DNA from: JALYYC01 sp963795805
Lineage (GTDB): Bacteria > Chloroflexota > Dormibacteria > CF-121
Assembly (NCBI GenBank): GCA_963795805.1
Contig: CAWCIV010000004.1
Location: 124,001-188,000 of the forward strand
Direction of reading: 5' to 3'
DNA length: 64,000 nt
In this document: positions 1 to 7,843 of the stretch, one piece after another
Layout of the letters: the number at the start of each line of letters is the position of its first letter
Position numbering within the stretch: the first letter of the stretch is position 1
Notes under the pieces: generated by a model
The model's input: the letters and a program-made list of their open reading frames with translations, nothing else
Databases searched by the model: none
What the model was told of the DNA's origin: nothing
Program-made: the position numbers and the translations under genes

Positions 1-1024
1 GATCGACCCGTTCCATCCGGCCACTGACGCCGGTGTAGGTCTCGAGACCTTTGCGGATCTCGTCGAGGGAGAGGCCGAGCGCAATGCCGGTGGCCGCGGC
101 CGCGAGCGCGTTGGCGGCGTTCCAGCGCCCACTCACGGCGAGGTGGAACGCCAGCGGGCCGAGTGGCGTGGTCGCCTCGACCTGGAGGCCCTCGGCCGAC
201 GGCTCCACCCGCTGCGCCTTGAGGTCGGCATCGAGCTGGACGCCGTAGGTCATCTGCCGCGCGATCGGCCGGCGGACGAGGTAGCCGTAGCTCGGGTCGT
301 CGCGGTTCAGAATCGCGGTCTTTGCCAATCCCTTCGGCGCACTCTGGGCGGTGAGATCGATCAACGATGCCTTCGCCTCGCGATACGCCTCGATGGTCCG
401 GTGGAAGTCCAGGTGCTCATGGGCGATGTTGGTAAAGACGGCGACGTCATAGTCACAGCCGCTCACCCGCTGCAGAGCCAGCCCGTGCGAGCTCGTTTCG
501 ATGACGACGTCCTGGATGCCTGAATCGCGCATCCTGGCCAGCTGCTCCTGGATCTCGAGGGCCTCGAGCGTCGTCTGCCGTGAGTCGTTGGCGTTGATCT
601 CCGTGCCGAGGCGGATGTCAACGGTGCTCATCGATCCGGCGCGCCGGCCACTGCTCAGCAGCATGTGCTGGATCATGGTGGTGGTGGTGGTCTTGCCATC
701 CGTCCCCGTCACGCCGATGACCACCATGGCCCGCGTCGGATGATGGAAGAACGCGCTCGAGATCAGGGCCAGCGCACGCCGGGTGTCGGCGACCACCACC
801 TGCGGCCAGGCGGTCCCGGTTTGTCGCTGCACCACGGCAACCGCGGCGCCGTCGCGGAGGGCCGTCTCCACGTAGCGATGGCCGTCCGTGTGCTCGCCGG
901 GAATGGCGACGAAGCAATCGCCCGGGCGCACCCGCCGCGAGTCGTAACAAACCCCGGTCACGTCGGGGTCGGCGGGCGGCGCTTCGATGACGGCGACGCC
1001 CGCAAGCAACTCGCTCAGCTTCAC
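1..1024 (-). CDS. murE: UDP-N-acetylmuramyl tripeptide synthetase MurE (C-terminus off left edge)
   Basis: Cytosolic ATP-dependent Mur ligase that adds the third residue of the peptidoglycan stem peptide to UDP-MurNAc-L-Ala-D-Glu. Translating the minus strand from GTG at 1024 gives an N-terminal UDP-binding domain (VTGVCYDSRRVRPGDCFVAI), the ATP-binding loop VTGTDGKTTTTTMI around residue 110, then ETSSHGLALQRV and FTNIAHEHLDFH, all typical of MurE. The C-terminal ligase domain, including the motif that separates DAP from Lys enzymes, lies beyond position 1, so the amino-acid specificity cannot be read. No ribosome binding site precedes the GTG. Instead a TAGCAT -10 element ends 7 nt upstream, suggesting a leaderless mRNA. 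The gene diverges from folP. Confidence 0.9.
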   Translation of the reverse strand, partial: MKLSELLAGVAVIEAPPADPDVTGVCYDSRRVRPGDCFVAIPGEHTDGHRYVETALRDGAAVAVVQRQTGTAWPQVVVADTRRALALISSAFFHHPTRAMVVIGVTGTDGKTTTTTMIQHMLLSSGRRAGSMSTVDIRLGTEINANDSRQTTLEALEIQEQLARMRDSGIQDVVIETSSHGLALQRVSGCDYDVAVFTNIAHEHLDFHRTIEAYREAKASLIDLTAQSAPKGLAKTAILNRDDPSYGYLVRRPIARQMTYGVQLDADLKAQRVEPSAEGLQVEATTPLGPLAFHLAVSGRWNAANALAAAATGIALGLSLDEIRKGLETYTGVSGRMERVD

Positions 1025-1041
1025 GATCGTGATGCTACGCT
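1022..1041. promoter_or_regulatory. Overlapping divergent -10 elements of murE and folP
   Basis: Minus-strand TAGCAT (1037-1032) ends 7 nt before the murE GTG. Plus-strand TACGCT (1036-1041) ends 6 nt before the folP TTG. The two hexamers share positions 1036-1037, so the two promoters cannot both be occupied at once. A perfect 10-bp palindrome, CACGATCGTG (1022-1031), covers the murE start codon. Promoter assignment is by inspection only. Confidence 0.55.
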
Positions 1042-1047
1042 CAGCCC

Positions 1048-1893
1048 TTGGTGGTCAGGCTCCGCCGCGATCCCCTTCGCATCGGCGCGTTCGAATTCGA
1101 CTGGGGCTCGCGCACCTACGTGATGGGCATCGTCAACGTCACGCCCGATTCCTTCTCGGGAGATGGGGTCACCTCGGTGGAGGCGGCGCTGAAGCGCGCG
1201 CTGCAGATGGAGTCCGACGGTGCCGACCTGATCGATGTGGGAGCCGAGTCCACACGGCCGGAAACCTGGGCAGGGCCGGGGCTCCCGGAGGCGGAAGAGA
1301 TCGCACGAGTCCTCCCGGTGATCGAGGCGATCACGCGCGCGGTCCGGCTGCCGGTCTCGGTCGATACGTACAAGGCGGCGGTGGCACGGCAGGCCATTGC
1401 AGCCGGTGCCACGATCGTCAACGACGTCTTCGCCCTGCGCCGCGACCCGGCGATGGCGGCGGTGGTTGCCGAGGCAGGCGTGCCCGTGATCCTGATGCAC
1501 AACGGGGTGTCACCGGGAGGCGATCTGGTCAACGAGATCCGCCGCGGGCTCGAAGACAGCATCGCGCTTGGCACCGGCGCCGGGATCGACCGCGAGCGGA
1601 TCCTCATCGATCCGGGGATCGGCTTCGGGAAAGACCGCGAGGGAAACCTGGAGATCGTCCGACGGCTGGCCGAGTTTCGCGCGCTCGACTGTCCCATCCT
1701 CGTTGGTCCGTCCCGCAAGTCGTTCATTGGCAAGACCCTCGACCTGCCCGTCGGCGAACGACTCGAGGGAACGGCGGCCGCGGTCGCGCTCAGCATCGCC
1801 GGCGGCGCCGACGTCGTCCGCGTGCACGACGCCCGGGCGATGGTCCGCGTGGCACGGATGGCCGACGCGATCGTGCGAGGAACGCCCTCATGA
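1048..1893 (+). CDS. folP: Dihydropteroate synthase
   Basis: Condenses 6-hydroxymethyl-7,8-dihydropterin pyrophosphate with p-aminobenzoate in folate synthesis; this is the sulfonamide target. The 281-aa protein shows the family landmarks in order: MGIVNVTPDSFSGDG (about residue 27), the DVGAESTRP loop, VSVDTYKAAVA, NDVFALR, ILMHN, IDPGIGFGKDREGN and GPSRKSFIG, with a C-terminal VRVHDA. Length is normal. The TTG start is preceded by TACGCT 6 nt upstream and no Shine-Dalgarno sequence, so the gene is probably leaderless. It overlaps folK by ATGA, indicating translational coupling. No folB lies between them. Confidence 0.95.
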   Translation: MVVRLRRDPLRIGAFEFDWGSRTYVMGIVNVTPDSFSGDGVTSVEAALKRALQMESDGADLIDVGAESTRPETWAGPGLPEAEEIARVLPVIEAITRAVRLPVSVDTYKAAVARQAIAAGATIVNDVFALRRDPAMAAVVAEAGVPVILMHNGVSPGGDLVNEIRRGLEDSIALGTGAGIDRERILIDPGIGFGKDREGNLEIVRRLAEFRALDCPILVGPSRKSFIGKTLDLPVGERLEGTAAAVALSIAGGADVVRVHDARAMVRVARMADAIVRGTPS

Positions 1894-2288
1894 CGCGGGC
1901 CTGGCTCGCCCTGGGGAGCAACCTCGGGGACCGGGCCGCGTACCTGGCGGCGACACGCAACGGGTTGGCCCGCGAGGGCATCGCCGTGGTCCGCGCCTCG
2001 GAGGTGGCCGAGACCGAGCCGGTTGGGATCGTCTCCCAGCCGCGCTTCCTCAACCAGGTGCTCGAGGTGGAGACGGCCCTCGAACCACGGCCCCTGCTTG
2101 ACACGATCAAGCGTCTCGAGACGGATCTCGGGCGGCAGCCCCGCCAGCGCTGGGGTCCGCGGGAGATCGACATCGACATCCTTCGCTACGACGAGCGGTC
2201 GGTGGACGAGCCGGGGCTCAAGATCCCGCATCCCGAGCTGCGGAACCGGCCATTCCTGCAGACGCTCCTTGCCGAGGTTGACTCCTGA
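1890..2288 (+). CDS. folK: 2-amino-4-hydroxy-6-hydroxymethyldihydropteridine pyrophosphokinase
   Basis: Transfers pyrophosphate from ATP to 6-hydroxymethyl-7,8-dihydropterin, the step just before FolP. The 132-aa protein starts at ATG 1890 inside the folP stop (ATGA) and has the family signature: LALGSNLGDRAAYL at the N-terminus, ETEPVGIVSQPRFLNQVLEVET in the middle (in two overlapping family motifs), then RWGPREIDIDIL, which carries the metal-binding Asp residues, and IPHPELRNRPF. Short for HPPK but complete. The next gene opens inside its stop codon (CTGA). Confidence 0.93.
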   Translation: MTRAWLALGSNLGDRAAYLAATRNGLAREGIAVVRASEVAETEPVGIVSQPRFLNQVLEVETALEPRPLLDTIKRLETDLGRQPRQRWGPREIDIDILRYDERSVDEPGLKIPHPELRNRPFLQTLLAEVDS

Positions 2289-3424
2289 CAGGGCCGCCGC
2301 TACGCGTTGCCTGGCTGGGACACCAGAGCGGCCGCTCTGGGGACGGTCTGCTGACCTATTCCCGCGAGACGGTCGCCGGACTTCGGTCGCGTGGGGTCAA
2401 GGTGTTCTTCGTGCATCACGGCGATCTCGGAACCGCGACCGACGACACGATCGCCTTGAAGTCGCTGACGAGCAGCCATCGCTACATCATCTCGTCGCCA
2501 CGGACCAAGCGGACCATCACCGAGCTCCTGCGCCGGGAGCGCGTCGACCTGGTGCATGTGAGCCTGAGCTTCTCCACGCTGATCGACTTCGGTCTTCCCG
2601 AGCTCTGTCACGAGCTCGGTCTGCCGGTGGTCGCTACCTTTCATGTCCCGTACGACTCACGCTTCTCACTCTGGCAGGGAATCAGTACCGCCCTCTACCG
2701 CTTCTACTCGCAGTCACTCGCCAGCTACGACCGGGTCGTGATCTTTTCCGAGCAACAGAAGACCTTGCTGGTGCATTACGGCGTCCCCGAGGCCAACATC
2801 GCGGTGATTCCCAATGGGGTCGACGTGGCCAAGTACACGCCCGGCCCAAGCGCCTTTGCACAGGGGATGGGCGCGGGGACCCTGATCGGCTACCTCGGGC
2901 GCATCGACCCGGAGAAGAATGTCGACACGCTCCTGCGCGCGTTCCAGGACCTCGATCCGCCGGAGGAGGTCAAGCTGGTGCTGGTTGGCAGCGGAAGTGA
3001 CCGCCGCCGTCTCACCCGCCGGTTCGCCGGCGAGCGCGTGGTCTTCACCGGGCAGGTGATCGACGAGGCCGAGCGGATCGGGATGCTGCGCGCCATGGAC
3101 ATCTTTGTCCTGCCATCAACCGTCGAAGGACTCTCACTCTCGTTGCTGGAGGCCATGGCGTGCGGTGTCGCCCCGGTGGCGACCGACGTCGGGTCCGATG
3201 GCGAGGCGATTCGCAACGCCGGCATCGTTCTGGACCCGCGCGACCTGGAGAGCCAGCTTCGCCTCGCGCTCCGGACGCTGCTGGAATTTCCGGACTTCCG
3301 CGCTGAATTGGGGCGGCGGGCGCGCGCCCGCGCGTTAGAGCGCTACAGCCTCGAGGACAACCTCGAGCGTCTGCTCGCGGTCTACCGCGAGCTGCGACCG
3401 GCGGCTGACGTCGCGGTCTCCTGA
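2285..3424 (+). CDS. GT4-family glycosyltransferase, CTG start
   Basis: Retaining glycosyltransferase with two Rossmann domains (GT-B). Seen: VAWLGHQSGRSGDGLLTYSR at the N-terminus, HVSLSFSTLIDFG, HVPYDSRF, IPNGVDVAKYTPGP, GYLGRIDPEKNVDTLL, and the EX7E nucleotide-sugar motif in EGLSLSLLEAMACG. Donor and acceptor are not identifiable. The frame has no ATG, GTG or TTG between the stop at 2279 and a GTG at 2402, and starting at 2402 would delete the first beta-strand. The only sensible start is CTG 2285, overlapping the folK stop as CTGA, giving 379 aa. Family resemblance is to GDP/UDP-sugar lipid or trehalose-type transferases, but that is not a specific call. Confidence 0.85.
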   Translation: MTGPPLRVAWLGHQSGRSGDGLLTYSRETVAGLRSRGVKVFFVHHGDLGTATDDTIALKSLTSSHRYIISSPRTKRTITELLRRERVDLVHVSLSFSTLIDFGLPELCHELGLPVVATFHVPYDSRFSLWQGISTALYRFYSQSLASYDRVVIFSEQQKTLLVHYGVPEANIAVIPNGVDVAKYTPGPSAFAQGMGAGTLIGYLGRIDPEKNVDTLLRAFQDLDPPEEVKLVLVGSGSDRRRLTRRFAGERVVFTGQVIDEAERIGMLRAMDIFVLPSTVEGLSLSLLEAMACGVAPVATDVGSDGEAIRNAGIVLDPRDLESQLRLALRTLLEFPDFRAELGRRARARALERYSLEDNLERLLAVYRELRPAADVAVS

Positions 3425-3511
3425 GTCTTGACGGCGTCCCCAGCCTTTGCCCGTCGGTGACAGGGGAACATCTGATGGGAACTGATTGGCCGCCCCGTTA
3501 TTCGTGGAGGG

Positions 3512-4141
3512 ATGGGCGAAAGGGTTTGCCGCCGCTGTGGGTTGTCATATCCGGCGGGCTACGCCGCCTGCCTGCAATGCGGCCGACCCCTGGGCGGGCG
3601 TGGCGGATCAGGCGGCGGCGCCGTGTTCGGCAAGCTCCTGCTGATCATCGGAATCGGGATCAGCATGGCGAGCATCGCGGGGTTGCTCCTGGGCGCCACG
3701 ACCGGCACGCCCGACCGGATCACGGCGGCCGATGGAAGCTTCTCCGTGAAGCCACCGGCGGCCTGGCATCGCAGCGATGTCAATTTCAGCACCGGCGTCA
3801 AACCGTTGCTGGCGTTGCTGGGTCCGACAGAGGAAAGCCTGCCGGCCCGTTTCGTCGTGAGCATTCATCCAGGCCCGTACCTGTCAATGGCCGAGATCAT
3901 GTCCACCTGGCCGAAGAATGGTGGATCGGGTGGTATTCCAGGACCGCCTTCCAACAGCATGCTCGATGGCGTCCCCGACATCACCGCGGAGGGCTCGGAG
4001 GGACCGAATCGGATCGAGTGGGCGATCGTCGATCATGGGGGTCAAACCTACGAGGTGATCTTCTTCGCTCCGGAGCGGGAGTTCGACCACCTGCGCTCCG
4101 ACGGCTTCGACCCCATCATCGCCTCCTGGCACTGGAACTAA
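3512..4141 (+). CDS. Zinc-ribbon membrane-anchored protein, copy 1
   Basis: 209-aa protein of unknown function. The N-terminus is a four-Cys zinc ribbon (CRRC...CLQC, residues 6-23), then a Gly-rich linker, one transmembrane helix (about 36-60, LLLIIGIGISMASIAGLLLG) and a roughly 145-residue domain that should lie outside the membrane, starting DGSFSVKPPAAWH and ending ASWHWN. That domain vaguely resembles PsbP/Mog1-like lipoprotein folds because of the FSVKxPxxW opening; this is inference. A GGAGGG sits immediately before the ATG. The gene is followed by a clear paralogue with the same architecture and the same C-terminal ASWHWN. Confidence 0.75.
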   Translation: MGERVCRRCGLSYPAGYAACLQCGRPLGGRGGSGGGAVFGKLLLIIGIGISMASIAGLLLGATTGTPDRITAADGSFSVKPPAAWHRSDVNFSTGVKPLLALLGPTEESLPARFVVSIHPGPYLSMAEIMSTWPKNGGSGGIPGPPSNSMLDGVPDITAEGSEGPNRIEWAIVDHGGQTYEVIFFAPEREFDHLRSDGFDPIIASWHWN

Positions 4142-4196
4142 CGGCGCGGCCGGTGACGGGAATCGATCGACAGTCACGTTAATCGCCTCAGCAGCC

Positions 4197-4946
4197 ATGG
4201 GCGATAAGGTGTGCCGGAATTGCTGGAGCTGGTACCCGGCCACCCATCTGGTCTGCCCAAAGTGCCGGATCCGCCTGACCGCGGCCGAGGCGAACCCTCC
4301 TCCAGCCATCGAAGCGGTCCCATCCGCGCCCACCCAGGAACCCGCGGCCAGTGCGTCTGGGCCAACCGTTCCGATACCGGCCGAGGCGGCTCCGGCGGAG
4401 TCGGGGCTGCTCAGCAGCCTGAGCAGCAAGGTCACGGTGGCCGCCGGCGCCGTTGTTCTTGTTGCCATCTTCGTTCTGTTGCTCGGGGCCCGATACTTCA
4501 GTCCGGTCTCCGCCACGGACGGAAGCTTTTCCGTCAAGGCGCCGTCCGGCTGGACCGCGACCAGCGATTTCAAGTTTTCCTCGGGTGAGAAACCCCTGCT
4601 CGCGCTCGTCGGTCCCATTCAGGATGGCCTCCAGGCGCATTTTCTTGTCGCCCAGTACCCGGGTGGCTATATCCCTATGAGCGAGATCGAAGCAGCCTGG
4701 CCGAGGCTAGTCGAAACCCAGGGAGCCGGACAGAACGGGGCGCCGGGGCCGCTATCGAAGGCAACGCTCGATGGCGCACCGGCCATCACCTCCGACTCCT
4801 CAATCGCAAAGGCTCGCATCGAATTTGTCGTGGTGGACCACGCCAACAAGACCTACTTCGTGTGGTTCACCGGGGCCGCCAGCACGTTCGCCGACCTGCG
4901 TAGCAGCGGTTTCGACCGGATCGTTGCGTCCTGGCACTGGAACTGA
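4197..4946 (+). CDS. Zinc-ribbon membrane-anchored protein, copy 2
   Basis: 249-aa paralogue of the preceding gene, 55 nt downstream on the same strand. It has CRNC...CPKC at residues 5-23, a 40-residue Pro/Ala-rich linker longer than in copy 1, a transmembrane helix near residues 82-100 (VTVAAGAVVLVAIFVLLLGA), then DGSFSVKAPSGWT and a C-terminal domain aligning throughout with copy 1, ending RIVASWHWN. No clear Shine-Dalgarno precedes the ATG. Tandem duplication followed by divergence is evident; function is unknown. Converges with the response-regulator gene. Confidence 0.75.
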   Translation: MGDKVCRNCWSWYPATHLVCPKCRIRLTAAEANPPPAIEAVPSAPTQEPAASASGPTVPIPAEAAPAESGLLSSLSSKVTVAAGAVVLVAIFVLLLGARYFSPVSATDGSFSVKAPSGWTATSDFKFSSGEKPLLALVGPIQDGLQAHFLVAQYPGGYIPMSEIEAAWPRLVETQGAGQNGAPGPLSKATLDGAPAITSDSSIAKARIEFVVVDHANKTYFVWFTGAASTFADLRSSGFDRIVASWHWN

Positions 4947-4964
4947 CGGCGAGCCCGATCTGGA

Positions 4965-5675
4965 CTAGGCGACTCTCCCGGCGCTGGTGAAGCGGTAGCC
5001 GATGCCGGGCACCGCCAGGATGAAAAAGGGATGCGAGGGATCCTGCTCGATCTTCCGGCGCAGGTTGCGGATGTGGACGTCGATGACCCGGGTTTCGATT
5101 GGATACTCGTAGCCCCAGACATGGTTGAGAATTTTTTCGCGGGAGAGCACCTTGCCGGCGTTGGCGGCGAGAAACGCGAGCAGATCGAACTCGGTGTGCG
5201 TGAGCATGACCTCGGCCGACTCGTGGAAGACGCGGCGCTCATTGAGATCGATGACCAGCTCCTTGAACTCCAGCCGTCCCTGGTTGACAGCCTCCTCTTC
5301 CTGTCGCGCCTTTCGCAGGTGGGCCGCGATCCGCGCGAGGAGCTCGCGCGTGCGGAACGGCTTGGTGATGTAATCGTCGGCGCCGATCTCGAGACCGACC
5401 ACGACGTCGATCTCTTCCGTCTTGGCACTGAGAATGATGATGGGCACGCGCAAGCCCGCTTTGCGGATGTCGCGGCATACGTCGAAGCCCGAGACGTCCG
5501 GCAGCATGACGTCGAGCAGGATCAGGTCCGGCTTGCTCACCTCGAGCCGGCGCATCGCCTCGCCACCAGTCTCGGCTTCGACGACCTCGTACCCCTCTTT
5601 CTCCAGGGCAAGGTGGATCGCCTTGCGGATCATGGCCTCGTCGTCGACGATCAGAATCTTCTTGGCTGGCGGCAT
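4965..5675 (-). CDS. OmpR/PhoB-family response regulator
   Basis: 236-aa DNA-binding response regulator. The receiver domain has KILIVDDE acidic residues, phospho-acceptor Asp in LILLDVMLPDVSG (about residue 54), ILSAKTEE and the conserved Lys in YITKPF. The winged-helix domain (about 135-232) includes THTEFDLLAFLAANAG, SREKILNHVWG, the recognition-helix stretch RVIDVHIRNLRRKIE and the wing VPGIGYRF. It is the last gene of a four-gene minus-strand operon and its ATG abuts the stop of the upstream kinase, its probable partner. Targets cannot be read; cell-wall genes are plausible because FemAB-type genes head the operon. Confidence 0.93.
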   Translation of the reverse strand: MPPAKKILIVDDEAMIRKAIHLALEKEGYEVVEAETGGEAMRRLEVSKPDLILLDVMLPDVSGFDVCRDIRKAGLRVPIIILSAKTEEIDVVVGLEIGADDYITKPFRTRELLARIAAHLRKARQEEEAVNQGRLEFKELVIDLNERRVFHESAEVMLTHTEFDLLAFLAANAGKVLSREKILNHVWGYEYPIETRVIDVHIRNLRRKIEQDPSHPFFILAVPGIGYRFTSAGRVA

Positions 5676-6817
5676 CAGCGGGCTCCGGCGGCGACACGCG
5701 TGACCGGCACAATCCGGCGGCGTTGCCGGGCGGCGCCCGCCGGGCTCGTTTCAGCACGCGGGACCGTCACGATGAACACGCTGCCCTTCCCATGCTCGCT
5801 GCGGACCTGGACCTGGCCGCCGAGCATCGTCACAAGGTTGCGCACGATGTACAGCCCAAGGCCGGTTCCGGACACCCGCCGCACCGCCGGGTCATCGGCG
5901 CGGTAGAACTTCTCGAAGAGGCGCGCCAGATGTTCCTCGCGGATTCCGACTCCCTGGTCTCTAACCTCGAACCTCACAACCGCCTGGTCGCCACGAACGC
6001 TGAGTTTGATCCGGGTTCCGGGCTCGGAATATTTTATGGCATTGCTGACGAGGTTGACGAGAATCTGGTGAAGCTTGCGCGCCTCACCGAAAACCGGCGG
6101 GATATCCTCGGGCACGCGGCAGGTCAGGCTGCGTCCCTTGAGCATGGGCCGCAACTCCTCGCAGACGTGCTTGACAACCGGCGCGACGTCGACGCGCGAA
6201 AAGTCGACCGACACGCGGCCCGAATCGATCCGGCTGACCGCGAGGATGTCCCCGATCAGCCGGTCCATCCGGTCCGCCTGGCCATGCAGATCCGTGAGAA
6301 GCTCACGCCGCTGCGCCTCGGTCAGCTCGAAGTCGAGCAGCAGCTCGCTCAGGCCCTTGAGCGTCGTGAGCGGCGTCTTGAGCTCGTGCGAGGCGGCCAG
6401 CATCAAGGCATCCCTGGCCTCGATCGTTTCCAGCTCGGGCGTCACATCATGGATGGCGATCACGGCTCCGTCCGGCGTCTTGCCTCGCGAGCGGAGCGCC
6501 GAGACCGAGTAGGAGACGCGGACCGGGTCGTCGCTGGTCCGCAGCCGGAACAGATAGGCGAAATGCGTGTTGACCGACGCGCCCAGTCGCAGGGTGCGCC
6601 TAAGGGCGCCGTTTGGCGCACACAGGTTGACACCGGTTTCGGTCCGGATTTCCAGGATGTCAGCCGCCGGGCGACCGACCGCGTCGCCGCGGAGCCACCC
6701 GGTCAACCGCTCCGCGACGGCGTTCATCGATTGCACCGTCGCCTCGCGGTCGACGACGATCAGTGCCTGGGGGAACTGCTCAAACGCCTGGTCGGAAAGC
6801 GTCCGTTCCCGCGCCAT
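5675..6817 (-). CDS. PAS-domain soluble sensor histidine kinase
   Basis: 380-aa histidine kinase without any transmembrane segment, hence cytosolic. An N-terminal PAS domain (about 10-125: FEQFPQALIVVDREATVQSM, then RLTGWLRGDAVGRPAADIL) precedes the dimerisation domain with phospho-acceptor His in ASHELKTPLTTLKGL (about residue 144). The ATPase domain shows the N box (HQILVNLVSNAIKYSEPG), G1 (DQGVGI), F box (LFEKFYRAD) and G2 (GTGLGLYIVRN). It is contiguous with the FemAB gene upstream and overlaps the PhoB-like regulator by one base, so it likely phosphorylates that regulator in response to an intracellular or redox-type signal. Confidence 0.92.
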   Translation of the reverse strand: MARERTLSDQAFEQFPQALIVVDREATVQSMNAVAERLTGWLRGDAVGRPAADILEIRTETGVNLCAPNGALRRTLRLGASVNTHFAYLFRLRTSDDPVRVSYSVSALRSRGKTPDGAVIAIHDVTPELETIEARDALMLAASHELKTPLTTLKGLSELLLDFELTEAQRRELLTDLHGQADRMDRLIGDILAVSRIDSGRVSVDFSRVDVAPVVKHVCEELRPMLKGRSLTCRVPEDIPPVFGEARKLHQILVNLVSNAIKYSEPGTRIKLSVRGDQAVVRFEVRDQGVGIREEHLARLFEKFYRADDPAVRRVSGTGLGLYIVRNLVTMLGGQVQVRSEHGKGSVFIVTVPRAETSPAGAARQRRRIVPVTRVAAGAR

Positions 6818-7843
6818 TCAGCGCAGTATAGGCGGGCGTATGCGCGCCTTCACCTGCTGCAGGCGGCGCTCGAGACGATAGGACGCGGGCCGTAGGACCC
6901 GCTCGTAGAGGCCCACGTAACGGACGGTTTCGCCGCCGAAGCCGGTCTTGAACCGGTAGAGGCCGAACCACGGATGGTCCGGGGCCGGCTCCTCCGGGAT
7001 GCCCCACCAGTCGTACGTGTCGCAACCGAGCGCCCGGAAATCGAGCATCGCCTGCCAGTGCAGGAGGTAATTGGGCATCAGCTCCCGCTTCAGGTCGGTC
7101 GAGCCCCCAAAGAGGTAGTACGCGGTCTTGCCGAAGCGGAAGACCATGATGCCGCCGAGGGCGTCGCCCTCGTGAAAGGCGAGGTAGATTCGGATCTCAT
7201 CGCGCGGCTCGAACAGGTCGAGGCACGCCTGGTAATACGCAACACCGGGGAGATGAATCCCCTGTCGTTTGGCCGTGTCGCTGGCCAGCCGGGCGAAGGT
7301 CGTCACGTCGCGCGACGCCTGGACCGTCACCCCCTTCCGCTCTGCGAGGGACAGGTTGTAGCGCGTCTTGGGTTTGAAGCCGGCGCGCAGCGCCTCCGGC
7401 GTCCCACCGATCGGGAGGAGCCGGGTGGCTTCAGGCTGAACCGGCCGGCCGTTGGTGAAGCCGCGGCCCTCGAAGAACGCCGGCCATTCATCGCCCACCC
7501 GGGCATTGGGCTCGACCCGGAGCGCCAGACCGCGGCCGCTGCGCGCGCGCCGCTCGAGCTCATCGAGGGCCGTCAGCCGCTCCGCTTCGATGACGGCCGG
7601 CCCGCGCGGGACATAATAGACGGCCCCGCCGGGTAGCAGGCTCGGGTTTCGCTGCAGCGAGCACACCCCGGCGCGACCGTGGTGGAAGGCGAGGCGCTCG
7701 ATGCTCCAGCCGAACCGTGACTGCAGCACGCCCCAGGTCCAACTCTGCAGCAGGTTGCCTTCGGGCTGCGCGAGCAGGAGCCGATCCCATTCCTGCGCCC
7801 CGATGGCGTCGCCGTCGGTGACGACGAGCGAGGGATCAGACAA
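6818..7843 (-). CDS. FemAB-family peptidyltransferase, second of pair
   Basis: 341-aa protein of the FemAB/FemX fold (two GNAT-like domains), which uses aminoacyl-tRNA to build the peptidoglycan cross-bridge. Seen: QSWTWGVLQSRFGW at the N-terminus, FKPKTRYNLSLAERKGVTVQ (typical acceptor-site helix), a SDTAKRQGIHLPGVAYY stretch, and a C-terminal GGSTDLKRELMPNYLLHWQA, YDWWGIPEEP, FKTGFGGETVRYVG. It overlaps the upstream paralogue by 8 nt. The number of residues added, and which amino acid, cannot be predicted. Some FemAB-like proteins in non-Firmicutes act in exopolysaccharide or other pathways, so the cross-bridge role is by family only. Confidence 0.85.
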   Translation of the reverse strand: MSDPSLVVTDGDAIGAQEWDRLLLAQPEGNLLQSWTWGVLQSRFGWSIERLAFHHGRAGVCSLQRNPSLLPGGAVYYVPRGPAVIEAERLTALDELERRARSGRGLALRVEPNARVGDEWPAFFEGRGFTNGRPVQPEATRLLPIGGTPEALRAGFKPKTRYNLSLAERKGVTVQASRDVTTFARLASDTAKRQGIHLPGVAYYQACLDLFEPRDEIRIYLAFHEGDALGGIMVFRFGKTAYYLFGGSTDLKRELMPNYLLHWQAMLDFRALGCDTYDWWGIPEEPAPDHPWFGLYRFKTGFGGETVRYVGLYERVLRPASYRLERRLQQVKARIRPPILR

